NCBI GenBank assembly: GCA_015064445.1
Contig: SVSE01000004.1
Span: 62,001-126,000, forward strand
Direction of reading: 5' to 3'
DNA: 64,000 bases
Source: Oscillospiraceae bacterium
Lineage (GTDB): Bacteria > Bacillota > Clostridia > Oscillospirales > CAG-272
A model generated the notes under the pieces. That model did no database searches and had not been told where the DNA came from. It saw only the letters and a list, made by a program, of their open reading frames with translations. Both the position numbers and the translations under genes were made by a program. Below, one piece after another: positions 8,782-17,653 of this stretch; position 1 is the first letter of the stretch, and each line of letters starts with the position of its first letter.

Positions 8782-9128
8782 AAAGGAACGGAAAAGCCGA
8801 GCCCCTGCAAGGGATTCGGCAACTAAATAAATCCTAAACGGATTTGTGATATTCGTCTAACGACGAGTTATATTGCCTATCGGCAGTTATATTTGCCTAA
8901 CGGCAAGTTGTGGATTTATTTAATATAACTTTGGCGTTAGCCAAAATATAACGCAAGATTTGTCTTGCATATCACTTTTAGCCACAAGGCTAAAAATATA
9001 ACTAATTTAACTTAATCTTTTGTGGATGAGAAAAGCCCACCATATTTCGCTAATTGCGAAGTATAGTGGGCTATGTTTTTGTCTTAAATTAAATTTCCCT
9101 TATAGGAACTCTTTAATCCGTTCCTTTT
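8781..9128. repeat. Hairpin array A inserted in the loop of a terminator
   Basis: The outer arms AAAAGGAACGG (8781-8791) and CCGTTCCTTTT (9118-9128) equal the compact terminator at 2794-2820. Between them lie about 320 bp of consecutive hairpins. Left half: stems AAATCC/GGATTT, TCGTC/GACGA, TGCC/GGCA and TTGCC/GGCAA separated by GTGATAT or GTTATAT. Right half: TTTGGC/GCCAAA, GCAAGA/TCTTGC and TTTTAGCC/GGCTAAAA separated by ATATAAC or ATATCAC, the reverse complement of the left spacers. Further hairpins lie at 8797-8820 and 9035-9072. The whole 345-bp gap between genes is this structure. Confidence 0.8.
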
Positions 9129-10092
9129 ATTTTTCTAAGTGCTCAAATATTCTTTCCCAAACTGACATATCCTGCTCGGTTATCGCGTGCCAGTTATAAA
9201 GATTGACAAAGCGCGCCCTTGCCTCTGCACTTTTAAGAAGCTTCTTGCGCCTCATTTTCTTTAAATCCTTAAAGAAAATGTTCTTTTGCCTTACAGCCTC
9301 GGCGGAAAAGTTTGGATTGTGCTCCTTGCCCTTTTCCAAAATAAAGCTGATGTTTTCCCTGTCGGACAGCTCCCTTTTGAGAATGTCGTAGCTGTGCTTT
9401 TTATGCACCATTTTATCGTTATCCGAGTAGATAAGAAGCACGGGGGCGCTTGTTGATTTAAGCGAATCTATCGCGTTATAGGTGTAGAATACAGGATTTG
9501 CCTCACGCTCAACGGTTTCTATCGCCTTGCGATATGGGGCAAGAGGTCCACTAAAGTTTTGCTTTATCATCTTGTCAACCGAGATAAAGCCAGACATTGA
9601 CACTATTGAGTGAATTTCGGGATGCAACGCACAGGCATTCATTGTGGAAAAGCCACCCCAGCTGTGACCGATAACGCAAATTTTCTTGTCAGAGGTTACG
9701 GGATGTGTCTTTAAAAAGGCGAGCACATCGTCAAGGTCGGAAAGGGATTGCGAAAGACCGTTTGTGCCCTCTCCCTCGGAGTCCATACAGCCTGTGTGGT
9801 CGTATGCGACAACCAAAAATCCGTGATATGCAAGAAGCTCTATCTCCTTCATATATGCAGTATGCCCACCACCAAGACCGTGGTCAAAAACGACTACTCT
9901 GTCGGGAAATTTAATGTCATAGTGGTAAAAATAGCCACGCAGGGTATCGCCTCGCTTGCTCTTCACCTCAAAGGGCTCTGCGCAAAGTCCGTCAAAATCG
10001 TCCTTTGTGAAATAAAATATGCTTTCCTTGTCGTCACAACGCGCAAAGGTCATGCTCTTATATATTTCTATTGCCTTGTTTTTTAAAAACAT
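9127..10092 (-). CDS. Alpha/beta hydrolase
   Basis: A 321-residue serine hydrolase. Visible motifs are the oxyanion region FDHGLGGGHTAY, the nucleophile elbow GHSWGG, an acid residue in LIYSDNDKMV and a histidine in GKEHNPNFS, in the expected order and spacing. The family includes esterases, lipases and acyl-peptide hydrolases; the substrate is not evident. There is no signal peptide, so it is cytoplasmic. The start has AGAGGTGAT 4 bp upstream and a good promoter at 10123-10151. The stop codon overlaps the right arm of hairpin array A. Confidence 0.85.
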   Translation of the reverse strand: MFLKNKAIEIYKSMTFARCDDKESIFYFTKDDFDGLCAEPFEVKSKRGDTLRGYFYHYDIKFPDRVVVFDHGLGGGHTAYMKEIELLAYHGFLVVAYDHTGCMDSEGEGTNGLSQSLSDLDDVLAFLKTHPVTSDKKICVIGHSWGGFSTMNACALHPEIHSIVSMSGFISVDKMIKQNFSGPLAPYRKAIETVEREANPVFYTYNAIDSLKSTSAPVLLIYSDNDKMVHKKHSYDILKRELSDRENISFILEKGKEHNPNFSAEAVRQKNIFFKDLKKMRRKKLLKSAEARARFVNLYNWHAITEQDMSVWERIFEHLEK

Positions 10093-10122
10093 ATAATCAC
10101 CTCTAATTCTATCTGCTAATAT

Positions 10123-10151
10123 ATTTTACCACCTTTTTCACTTTTAGTCAA
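10123..10151 (-). promoter_or_regulatory. Sigma-A-type promoter of the hydrolase gene
   Basis: Minus strand TTGACT, 17-bp spacer, TAAAAT, about 30 bp before the start codon. Confidence 0.7.
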
Positions 10152-10153
10152 CA

Positions 10154-10180
10154 AAAAAGACGCTCGATGAGCGTCTTTTT
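10154..10180 (-). terminator. Terminator of the nusA-infB operon
   Basis: AAAAAGACGCTC / GAGCGTCTTTTT with a 3-nt loop and T tracts on both sides. On the minus strand it follows infB, separated from it by hairpin array B1. It also borders the promoter of the hydrolase. Confidence 0.8.
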
Positions 10181-10197
10181 AAATGTGAAATGCGAAG

Positions 10198-10325
10198 TGA
10201 ATGCGGAATTCGGAATTCGGAATGCGAAGGGCGCTTCGCAATGAATTGCAACTTTGTTGCATGAATCGACACTCCGTGTCATGAATTGCAGTAAACTGCA
10301 TGAATCGCCTGACGGCATTTTGCAA
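10198..10325. repeat. GAATTC repeat plus hairpin array B1
   Basis: R-family units (10198-10223) are followed by five hairpins with different stems: GCGAAG/CTTCGC, GCAAC/GTTGC, GACAC/GTGTC, GCAG/CTGC and GCC/GGC. Each is separated from the next by the spacer ATGAATT or ATGAATC. The array ends 5 bp from the infB stop codon. Confidence 0.8.
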
Positions 10326-10329
10326 GTGC

Positions 10330-12906
10330 TTATGCTCTGGAAACTTCTTCCATAATAAACGCTTCGAGAATATCGCCTTCCTTAATATCATTGAACTTCT
10401 CAAGTCCGATACCACATTCGTAGCCCTGTGCTACCTCCTTTACATCGTCCTTAAAGCGACGAAGTGAGGAGATTTTGTCCTCGAAAATAACGATACCGTC
10501 ACGAATAACACGAATTTGTGACTGACGGGTAACCTTTCCGTCTTGAACATAGCTTCCTGCGATTGTACCAACGTTTGGAACACGAATTGTTTGTCTTACC
10601 TCTGCGTGACCGTTGATAACCTCCTTGAAGGTTGGTGCAAGCATACCCTTCATGGCAGCTTCCATTTCCTCAATGATTTCATAGATGATTCTATGTGTTC
10701 TGATATCAACATTCTGTCTTTCAGCAGAGTCGATTGCGCCCTTGTCAGGACGAACATTAAAGCCTACGATAATTGCGTTAGATGCAGCAGCGAGCATTAC
10801 ATCGCTTTCGGTAATTCCACCGACACCTGTGTGAATAACATTAACCTTAACCTCTGCATTTGAGAGCTTAACAAGCGAAGCCTTGACAGCCTCTGAGCTA
10901 CCACCAACATCAGCCTTAACGATAACATTGATTTCCTTAGCTCCCTCGCTGATTTGTGCAAAGAGGTCATCGAGGTTAACCTTAGCATTTGCCTTGAATA
11001 CCTCTTCCTTAGCCTTTGCCTTTCTCTGCTCTGCGAGCTCTCTCGCCATTCTCTCGTCCTCAACAGCATTGAACTCGTCGCCTGCCATTGGAACCTCTGC
11101 AAGACCGATAATCTCAACAGCCTTACTTGGGCCTGCGCTCTTAAGAGTCTTGCCGTTATGGTCTGTCATTGCTCTTACATGTCCTACCGCTGTTCCTGCG
11201 ATAACTACATCTCCGCTATTAAGTGTACCATTCTGAACGAGAACAGTTGCAACAGGTCCACGACCCTTGTCAAGCTTAGCCTCAATTACGATACCCTTAG
11301 CGCGTCTATTTGGATTAGCCTTAAGCTCCTTAACCTCTGCAACGAGAAGTACATTTTCGAGAAGGTCATCAAGTCCCATTCCGGTCTTTGCAGATACAGG
11401 AACGCAGATAACATCTCCACCCCACTCCTCAGGAACGAGCTCATATTGTGTGAGCTCCTGCTTGATTGCGTCAGGATTTGCAGTTGGCTTATCCATTTTG
11501 TTGATTGCAATTATAATATCAACGCCAGCAGCCTTTGCGTGATTTATAGCCTCAACCGTCTGTGGCATAATTCCGTCGTCAGCTGCAACAACGATGATTG
11601 CGATATCTGTTGCCATAGCACCACGAAGACGCATTGCTGTAAACGCCTCGTGACCTGGTGTGTCAAGGAATGTGATTGGCTTTCCGTCGATTGTTACGCT
11701 ATAAGCACCGATATGCTGTGTGATACCACCAGCCTCGCCTGCTGTAACGCTTGTATGTCTGATTGCGTCAAGAACTGATGTCTTACCATGGTCAACATGT
11801 CCCATTACGCAGACAACAGGCGCTCTTTCAATAAGAGCAGATGCGTCGTCCTCGGTATCATCGAAAAGCTTCTCCTCGATTGTAACAACAACCTCTTTTG
11901 TAACCTTTGCACCAAGCTCATCTCCGATGAGGTATGCAGTATCATAGTCAACAACCTGATTTACAGTTGCCATTACGCCCATCATCATAAGGCGCTTGAT
12001 TACCTCGCTTGAGGTTACCTTAAGGCGTGAAGCAAGCTCACCAACTGTGATTTCGTCCGGAACCGTGATTGCAAGCTGTGTATTCTTTGCCTTTTCGAAG
12101 GCTGCACGCTTTGCCTTTTCCTGTGCCTGACGCTCCTTGTCCTTCTTGGAGTTGAAGCCTCCCTCTTGACCACGGTTGTTCTGCTTTTTAAGCTTTTGCT
12201 TACCAGAGCCATAGTTCTCGTATGCTCCGTAATCGCCTCTTTCCTCATACTTTGATGAGTCATATGAGCCAGAGCCTCTTGTATCAACTACACGAGTAGC
12301 TCCTGTCTTCTTTTTAACCTCAAAGGTAGAGCTTTCCTGCTTTTGTGGCTGTGGCTTTTGACCACCAAAGCCCTGACGATTTTGTCCCTGCTGGAAGTCC
12401 TTCCTTGGTCCTTTGTCCTTATTAAAGCCGTCCTTGCCAAGGTCCTTGTTAAATTCCTTGCGTGGAGCGCCCTGCTCACGCTGTGGCTGGAATTCCTTTT
12501 TTGGCTCAGCCTTCTTCTGCTGTGCAAGTCTTTCTGCCTCAGCCTTTGCCTTAGCCTGTGCCTCTGCTCTTGCTTTAGCCTCTGCTTCTGCCTTAGCTTT
12601 AGCCTCTGCGTCTGCCTTGGCCTTTGCCTTAGCCTTCCTTTCAGCCTCAGCCTTTGCCTCAGCCTCGGCCTTCTTTTGAGCCTCGGTTTTTCTTACCTTT
12701 CCTGCAGGAATGTCTGTTTTCTTAGCAAGATAGTCATTTAAGCTTACATTATCGCACAAAATTGCAATACGGTTTGCAACTACATTTGCGTCCTTGGTTT
12801 CAAGGGAATCGCCAGTCGTCTTAACGCCTGAATCCTTGATTACCTCAGTTACATCCTTTATATCTAATCCGAAATTTTTCGCAAAATCCTTAATCTTTAT
12901 TGCCAT
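10330..12906 (-). CDS. infB: Translation initiation factor IF-2
   Basis: An 858-residue GTPase that places initiator tRNA on the 30S subunit. The N-terminal IF2-N domain (residues 1-60) is followed by a long low-complexity arm (about 70-290) of AEAKAKAE repeats and Gln/Gly/Lys-rich sequence, then a second IF2-N domain and the G domain with [22 protein letters not shown] and SAKTG, then domains II, III and IV. Length is typical for Firmicutes given the extended arm. The start has GAGGTAAG upstream, overlapping the end of ylxQ. It is the last gene of the rimP-nusA-rnpM-ylxQ-infB operon. In many bacteria rbfA follows infB; here a repeat array and terminator follow instead. Confidence 0.98.
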   Translation of the reverse strand: MAIKIKDFAKNFGLDIKDVTEVIKDSGVKTTGDSLETKDANVVANRIAILCDNVSLNDYLAKKTDIPAGKVRKTEAQKKAEAEAKAEAERKAKAKAKADAEAKAKAEAEAKARAEAQAKAKAEAERLAQQKKAEPKKEFQPQREQGAPRKEFNKDLGKDGFNKDKGPRKDFQQGQNRQGFGGQKPQPQKQESSTFEVKKKTGATRVVDTRGSGSYDSSKYEERGDYGAYENYGSGKQKLKKQNNRGQEGGFNSKKDKERQAQEKAKRAAFEKAKNTQLAITVPDEITVGELASRLKVTSSEVIKRLMMMGVMATVNQVVDYDTAYLIGDELGAKVTKEVVVTIEEKLFDDTEDDASALIERAPVVCVMGHVDHGKTSVLDAIRHTSVTAGEAGGITQHIGAYSVTIDGKPITFLDTPGHEAFTAMRLRGAMATDIAIIVVAADDGIMPQTVEAINHAKAAGVDIIIAINKMDKPTANPDAIKQELTQYELVPEEWGGDVICVPVSAKTGMGLDDLLENVLLVAEVKELKANPNRRAKGIVIEAKLDKGRGPVATVLVQNGTLNSGDVVIAGTAVGHVRAMTDHNGKTLKSAGPSKAVEIIGLAEVPMAGDEFNAVEDERMARELAEQRKAKAKEEVFKANAKVNLDDLFAQISEGAKEINVIVKADVGGSSEAVKASLVKLSNAEVKVNVIHTGVGGITESDVMLAAASNAIIVGFNVRPDKGAIDSAERQNVDIRTHRIIYEIIEEMEAAMKGMLAPTFKEVINGHAEVRQTIRVPNVGTIAGSYVQDGKVTRQSQIRVIRDGIVIFEDKISSLRRFKDDVKEVAQGYECGIGLEKFNDIKEGDILEAFIMEEVSRA

Positions 12907-12913
12907 ATATCTC

Positions 12914-13222
12914 TTACCTCGTTTCCACTTGATTTACGAGCTCACGCGAGAAGCTCTCGTCGGTTATGCCAAGCGCGCAAACTGCACTATCCTTGCCTAT
13001 CGCCCTTGATAATTCAAGAGAGGATGCGAGCGCCTCTATACATTTTACGCCATAGAATGCGCATTTATCTGTAATTTTCTTTTTTGTGTTCGCCGATGCA
13101 TCAGGTGCATATATAACGACCTTTACTTTGCCCTTTGGGAGTGATGCGGTCACCAAGGGAGTGCCGATTATCATTGCGCCTGCCCTGCGACACAAGCCCA
13201 GCATAAGAAGAAATTTGTTCAT
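12914..13222 (-). CDS. ylxQ: L7Ae-family RNA-binding protein YlxQ
   Basis: A 102-residue member of the L7Ae/L30e ribosomal protein family, which bind kink-turn RNA. It opens with [18 protein letters not shown] and contains [19 protein letters not shown], both typical of the family. It overlaps rnpM by 4 bp (ATGA) and lies 7 bp before infB, the standard place for ylxQ in Firmicutes. The exact RNA target is not known. Confidence 0.9.
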   Translation of the reverse strand: MNKFLLMLGLCRRAGAMIIGTPLVTASLPKGKVKVVIYAPDASANTKKKITDKCAFYGVKCIEALASSLELSRAIGKDSAVCALGITDESFSRELVNQVETR

Positions 13223-13485
13223 TTTTTAAGCTCCGCTCCAAGTGCTATTGCGATTTCCTCTGGAATCTCGATTTCAAGATTCGTCTGAAGTCGCTTAGCC
13301 TTAATTGCCTTTTTTAAGCACGCTTCATTTTTACATATATACGCGCCTCTGCCTGATTTCTTTCCCGTAAGGTCAATCTCGACCTCCGAGTCAGGAGTGC
13401 GTACAACTCTTATAAGCTCCTTTTTAGGAAACGATTGCATACAGCCAAGGCATTTTCTCTGCGGTATTTTCTTAACCTTTTCCAT
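13219..13485 (-). CDS. rnpM: RNase P modulator RnpM (YlxR)
   Basis: An 88-residue YlxR/DUF448 protein; members bind RNase P RNA and modulate its activity. It carries the diagnostic RKCLGCMQSFPKKELIR and SGRGAYICKNEACLKKA segments. I start it at the ATG at 13485: the TTG four codons upstream lies inside the ribosome site (TTGGAGGCACTT), so it cannot be the real start. Overlaps ylxQ by 4 bp. Position between nusA and ylxQ is the family norm. Confidence 0.93.
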   Translation of the reverse strand: MEKVKKIPQRKCLGCMQSFPKKELIRVVRTPDSEVEIDLTGKKSGRGAYICKNEACLKKAIKAKRLQTNLEIEIPEEIAIALGAELKK

Positions 13486-13503
13486 AAGTGCCTCCAAGAA
13501 GAA

Positions 13504-14571
13504 TTATTCGCTCTTTATATCAATCTTAAAGCCTGTAAGTCTTGCTGCAAGTCTTGCGTTCTGACCCTGTCTTCCGATTGCAAGGGAGAGCTGGTCTGCG
13601 CTTACAGTTACTCTTGCGCTACGGTCGCCCTCGATGTAAACATTCTTTACATTTGCTGGGAGAAGTGCGCTCTTGATATATTCATTTGGATCATCGTTGT
13701 AAGGGATTATATCAATCTTTTCGCCCCAAAGCTCATTAACAACTGCGTTGATTCTTGCGCCTCTGTTACCGATACAAGCACCAACCGCGTCAACCTCAGG
13801 GTCTCTTGAATATACAGCCATCTTTGTTCTTGAGCCTGCCTCACGACAAATGCTCTTGATAATTACTGTTCCGTCCTGAATTTCTGGAACCTCTGCCTCG
13901 AAAAGTCTCTTAACGAGGTCTGGATGAAGTCTTGTAAGTGATACAACAGGACCTCTCTGCTCGCCAGAGTTAACCTGAAGAGCATAAACCTTAATTCTGT
14001 CATCTACACGGAGTGACTCGCCAGGGATTTGCTCACTCTTAAGAAGAACTGCCTGTGAAATGCCTGTATCAACAACTACATTTCCTGTGCTGTCCTCTAC
14101 CTTTGTTACGATAGCGGACATAATCTCGCCCTTCTTCTCCTCGTACTCTCTTATCTGTCTTGACTTTTCAGCCTCTCTTATAGCCTGAACAATTACCTGC
14201 TTTGCGTTCTGTGCGCTAAGTCTACGGAATTCCTTTGTATGAAGCTCGTATTCATAGTCAGAGCCAACGCTACGCTTTCTTGAACGAGTCTTGTGCTTGA
14301 TGCCCTGTGCCTTTCTTTCAGCCTCAAATGCCTCGATTTGAGCCTTTGTCATTTCGGTTGTTGGGTCCTCAACCTCTGCTACAATCTTGTACTTACGGAA
14401 AACTCTCATATCTCTCTTTTCAGGATCAATAACTACTGTGATATTAGCTGTTCCGTATTCCTTTTTACAAGCTGCTGCAAGTGCTGCCTCAACCTTTTCA
14501 ATCATATATTCCTTTGGAATGTGTCTTTCTCTTTCAAGCATCTCAAGCGCTTCAAAAAATTCGTTGTTCAT
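13504..14571 (-). CDS. nusA: Transcription termination/antitermination factor NusA
   Basis: A 355-residue RNA polymerase-binding elongation factor. Domains in order: N-terminal RNAP-binding domain (1-125), S1 domain (about 135-200, GEIMSAIVTKVEDS), and two KH domains (GACIGNRGARINAVVNEL and LAIGRQGQNARLAARL). The short form without C-terminal acidic repeats is usual in Firmicutes. The ribosome site AAGGAGAT lies about 11 nt upstream. It lies 17 bp behind rimP in the operon. Confidence 0.97.
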   Translation of the reverse strand: MNNEFFEALEMLERERHIPKEYMIEKVEAALAAACKKEYGTANITVVIDPEKRDMRVFRKYKIVAEVEDPTTEMTKAQIEAFEAERKAQGIKHKTRSRKRSVGSDYEYELHTKEFRRLSAQNAKQVIVQAIREAEKSRQIREYEEKKGEIMSAIVTKVEDSTGNVVVDTGISQAVLLKSEQIPGESLRVDDRIKVYALQVNSGEQRGPVVSLTRLHPDLVKRLFEAEVPEIQDGTVIIKSICREAGSRTKMAVYSRDPEVDAVGACIGNRGARINAVVNELWGEKIDIIPYNDDPNEYIKSALLPANVKNVYIEGDRSARVTVSADQLSLAIGRQGQNARLAARLTGFKIDIKSE

Positions 14572-14588
14572 CTTTTTTAAATCTCCTT

Positions 14589-15050
14589 TTAAAATTCAAA
14601 ATAAATATTCATTTTGGCTATCGCCTTGCGTGGGATAACTATTTTTTCCTGTGCTATTACCGTTACGCTCTCGCCATCGAAGCTATCGAGCACTCCGATA
14701 ATCGCCTTTTGTCCGTCAAGGGGCGCATAAAGCTTCGCAATTACGGTTTGACCTATACAAGAGGACAGGTGGAAATCGTTTTTAATCTCCCTCTCTATGC
14801 CCGGCGAGGACACATCGAGATGATACTCGTCCTGAATAGGATCTGCCTCGTCAAGAATCGGATCAATTGCACGCGACATTTTCTCGCAGTCCTCAATTCC
14901 GATGCCGTTCGGGGAATCAATTGTTATTGTAAGGTGGTATTCTGCGCCGATTTTCTCGTACTCGACATCCCATATGGTGTAGCCGAGCTCCTGTGCGACC
15001 CCTTCGCAAAGTGCGCTAACCTCGCTTACTATTGCCTTTGAAGATTTCAT
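14589..15050 (-). CDS. rimP: Ribosome maturation factor RimP
   Basis: A 153-residue factor required for late 30S subunit assembly. It has the N-terminal alpha/beta domain (GYTIWDVEYEKIGAEYHLTI) with the family hallmark DLDVSSPGIER-like segment (YHLDVSSPGIEREI), and a C-terminal SH3-like domain. I use the ATG at 15050 because a GTG two codons upstream is part of the ribosome site (GGAAAGGAGTG). First gene of the operon; promoter at 15131-15159. Confidence 0.95.
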   Translation of the reverse strand: MKSSKAIVSEVSALCEGVAQELGYTIWDVEYEKIGAEYHLTITIDSPNGIGIEDCEKMSRAIDPILDEADPIQDEYHLDVSSPGIEREIKNDFHLSSCIGQTVIAKLYAPLDGQKAIIGVLDSFDGESVTVIAQEKIVIPRKAIAKMNIYFEF

Positions 15051-15077
15051 AAGCACTCCTTTCCTAAGTAAAACAAA

Positions 15078-15106
15078 ATCTGCGAAGGCTTTGGGTCCTC
15101 GCAGAT
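15078..15106 (-). promoter_or_regulatory. Leader hairpin of the rimP-nusA operon
   Basis: An 8-bp stem ATCTGCGA / TCGCAGAT with a 13-nt loop in the 5' untranslated region, about 30 nt before the rimP start codon. The leader is about 75 nt long. No run of T follows, so it is not a terminator as such. Confidence 0.5.
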
Positions 15107-15130
15107 AGTAAAATTACTATTATCGTGCCT

Positions 15131-15159
15131 ATTATAGCATAGCGCTTTTTAAATTGCAA
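15131..15159 (-). promoter_or_regulatory. Sigma-A-type promoter of the rimP-nusA-infB operon
   Basis: Minus strand TTGCAA, 17-bp spacer, TATAAT, about 80 bp before rimP. Confidence 0.8.
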
Positions 15160-15198
15160 GACTTTTTTTAATTTTTTTAGAAAAAATATAATATATAG

Positions 15199-15227
15199 TT
15201 TACAAATAAAAATATTTGTGCTAAAAT
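15199..15227 (+). promoter_or_regulatory. Promoter of the CAAX protease-cysS operon
   Basis: TTTACA, 17-bp spacer, TAAAAT. Transcription would begin near 15234, so structured element S1 copy 1 would lie wholly in the 5' untranslated leader. Confidence 0.65.
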
Positions 15228-15241
15228 AATGTGAAACAAAT

Positions 15242-15350
15242 GCGTATACGAGCGAAAGCGAGTATCAAGGTTCCAAGCGTGAAAATGCTATTTGATTTTC
15301 ACAAGCTACGTAGTAGCCTGTTCAAAAGAACAGCGAGCTTGGGTTCTTCA
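15242..15350 (+). repeat. Structured element S1, copy 1
   Basis: A multi-branched fold: 5' hairpin ATAC...GTAT; closing helix CCAAGC (15273-15278) with GCTTGG (15337-15342); inside it three hairpins in a row, GTGAAAAT/ATTTTCAC, GCTAC/GTAGC and CTGTTC/GAACAG. Flanks AAGGTTC and GGTTCTT are conserved in all copies. Others at 36994-37105, 47959-48066 and 49816-49927 (minus). Confidence 0.85.
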
Positions 15351-15414
15351 ATTCGGAATTCGCTCCAGCATAGGCTCGTCACACATAGTGTGTATTTCAA
15401 AAGGAGGTAGGCGT

Positions 15415-16263
15415 ATGGAAGAACAATCTCGTGCTAAGCGTGTGCTTGGCGCTATCGGCAAGGCGTGTGCGATTTTTGGTGTATACTTTGGCGCACAGGT
15501 TGCTGTTACCTCGTTTTTTACGGTGATTTTCACTGCCCTCTCGGTATCAAGCGGTGGCACGTTTGACCAAGAGGCGATAACCGAAAGGCTAAACTCGTGC
15601 CTTATGGAAATCACGCTTATCTCGAATGTGCTCGCTATCGTGCTTTGTATGCTTCTTTGCTCTATTTTCAGAAAAAAGCATCCGATAGAGGCAATCGACC
15701 TGACCGTTTCCTTTGATAAAAAGCCACTGACGCTTGGCGCTTGTGCTTTTCTTGGCATCTTCGGACAAATTGCAATTCTATTTTTGCTGAATATAATTCC
15801 ATTCCCAGAGTCGTGGCAACAAATGCTAAACGAAAACAACTCGCAAATCGCCTCGTCTGGTGTGCTAATCCAAGTCCTTTCCGTTGCGATTATGGCTCCT
15901 CTTGCAGAGGAAATCATCTTCCGTGCAGGAATTCAAGGCTCGCTTAAGGCTGGTATGCCAAGGTGGTGTGCGATTGTGGTGTCGGCGCTAATCTTCGGCA
16001 TTATGCACGGAAATCCTATCGGCATCATCTATGCAAGCGTGCTTGGTATTTTGATGGGCTGGATTTATTCAAAATTTGATTCGATAATTCCGTCAATGGT
16101 TTTCCATTTGGCGTTTAATACAATGTCGCTCATAATTTCACTTTTTGAGGGCATTCCATTTATAATCTGCATTATTTCGTGTGCATTATTCGCAGCTTGT
16201 ATTGCGTTTATTGCAACAATTGACAAAAGCAAGGGAGAAAATAACAATGATAAGACTTTATAA
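15415..16263 (+). CDS. CPBP-family intramembrane (CAAX-like) protease
   Basis: A 282-residue membrane protein with about eight hydrophobic segments. The C-terminal half holds the CPBP/Abi signature: EEIIFR, FGIMHGN and HLAFNT supply the conserved Glu, His and His. Bacterial relatives act in membrane protein processing or bacteriocin self-immunity; the substrate here is unknown. The start at 15415 follows a strong AAAGGAGGT; the in-frame sequence further upstream is only element S1. It overlaps cysS by 17 bp, so the two are co-expressed. Confidence 0.88.
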   Translation: MEEQSRAKRVLGAIGKACAIFGVYFGAQVAVTSFFTVIFTALSVSSGGTFDQEAITERLNSCLMEITLISNVLAIVLCMLLCSIFRKKHPIEAIDLTVSFDKKPLTLGACAFLGIFGQIAILFLLNIIPFPESWQQMLNENNSQIASSGVLIQVLSVAIMAPLAEEIIFRAGIQGSLKAGMPRWCAIVVSALIFGIMHGNPIGIIYASVLGILMGWIYSKFDSIIPSMVFHLAFNTMSLIISLFEGIPFIICIISCALFAACIAFIATIDKSKGENNNDKTL

Positions 16264-17653
16264 TACACTTTCAAGAGCAGTTGAGGATTTTATTCCAAGA
16301 GAGGAAGGCAAGGTACAAATGTACACCTGTGGTCCTACTGTTTACCACTTCGCACATATAGGAAACCTCCGTACATATATGATGGAGGATGTGCTTGAAA
16401 AGATGCTTCGCTTTAGTGGCTACAATGTTAAAAGAGTTATGAACATCACGGATGTTGGCCACCTTACAAGCGATGGCGACACAGGCGAGGACAAGATGCT
16501 CAAGGGCGCTAAGCGTGAGAAAAAGACCGTGCTTGAAATCGCTGAATTCTACAAGAACGCATTCTTCTCCGATTGCGAGAAGCTCAACATTAAAAAGCCT
16601 GATGTTATTGAGCCTGCAACTCAGTGCATCTCCGAGTTTATTAAAACAATCGAGGGACTTATCGAAAAGGGCTTTGCTTATATTGCTGACGGTAATGTTT
16701 ACTTTGACACCTCTAAGGTAAAGGATTACAACGCGCTTACAGGACATTCAAGCGATGAGCTTATGGTTGGCGTGCGTGAGGATGTTACCGAGGACACAAG
16801 CAAGAAAAATAAGAGCGACTTCGTGCTTTGGTTCACAAAATCAAAGTTCGATGACCAGGAGCTCAAATGGGACAGCCCTTGGGGCGTTGGCTATCCTGGC
16901 TGGCATATTGAATGCTCCTGCATTAGCATGAAGCACTGTGGAGAATATCTCGACATTCACTGTGGTGGTGTTGACAACATTTTCCCACATCATACAAACG
17001 AAATTGCACAAAGCGAGGCTTATCTCGGTCACAAATGGTGCAACTACTGGTTCCATGTTCATCACTTGAATGACGAAACAGGAAAAATGTCCAAGTCAAA
17101 GGGCGAATTCTTGACCGTTTCGCTCCTTGAAAGCAAGGGCTACAATCCACTTGCATACAGATTCTTCTGCTTGCAGTCGCATTATAGAAAGCCACTTGTG
17201 TTCTCCTACGAGGCACTCGATCAGGCAAGCGCAACCTATAACAAGCTTCTTAAAAAGATTGCTTCAATCAAGGACGAGGGCGAAATTGACGAGGCGTTCG
17301 TTCAACGCGTTCGTGCTGACTTTATTAAGAGCGTTGGAAATGATATGAACACAGCGCTCGGCATTACTGCAATCTACAATATCTTGAAGGCTGATGTCAA
17401 TGGCGCTTCAAAGCTCGATGCCCTTAAGGCAATTGATGAGGTGCTCTCTCTTGACCTCGTTAAGGAGGCTGCCAAGGAGGCTCCTGTTGAAAAGTCAGAG
17501 CTTGAGCTCGAAATTGAGGCTCTTATCGCAGAGCGCGCACAGGCAAAGAAGGACAAAAACTTCGCACGCGCTGACGAAATCAGAAATTCGCTTAAGGAAA
17601 GAGGTATTACCCTGCTCGATACAAGAGAAGGTACAACCTATACAATAGAATAA
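16247..17653 (+). CDS. cysS: Cysteinyl-tRNA synthetase
   Basis: A 468-residue class I synthetase charging tRNA-Cys. The signature HIGN (HIGH variant) follows CGPTVYHFA, the KMSKS motif is in GKMSKSKGE, and the zinc ligands are in MYTCGPT, ECSCIS and FPHHTNE. The C-terminal helical domain ends with the usual ARADEIRNSLKERGI...DT segment. The start at 16247 has GGGAGA upstream and lies within the end of the CAAX protease gene. No T-box leader is seen in front of the operon. A small protein gene begins on its stop codon. Confidence 0.97.
   Translation: MIRLYNTLSRAVEDFIPREEGKVQMYTCGPTVYHFAHIGNLRTYMMEDVLEKMLRFSGYNVKRVMNITDVGHLTSDGDTGEDKMLKGAKREKKTVLEIAEFYKNAFFSDCEKLNIKKPDVIEPATQCISEFIKTIEGLIEKGFAYIADGNVYFDTSKVKDYNALTGHSSDELMVGVREDVTEDTSKKNKSDFVLWFTKSKFDDQELKWDSPWGVGYPGWHIECSCISMKHCGEYLDIHCGGVDNIFPHHTNEIAQSEAYLGHKWCNYWFHVHHLNDETGKMSKSKGEFLTVSLLESKGYNPLAYRFFCLQSHYRKPLVFSYEALDQASATYNKLLKKIASIKDEGEIDEAFVQRVRADFIKSVGNDMNTALGITAIYNILKADVNGASKLDALKAIDEVLSLDLVKEAAKEAPVEKSELELEIEALIAERAQAKKDKNFARADEIRNSLKERGITLLDTREGTTYTIE

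Noticed and set aside
10954-11778. 274-codon plus-strand frame opposite infB
   Set aside because: It is Cys/Leu-rich, lacks a ribosome site and lies opposite highly conserved IF-2 codons; a shadow frame.
15228-15414. T-box leader for the cysS operon
   Set aside because: The leader holds S1 copy 1; no T-box word (TGGNACCGCG-like) or antiterminator is present, and S1 occurs at unrelated genes.
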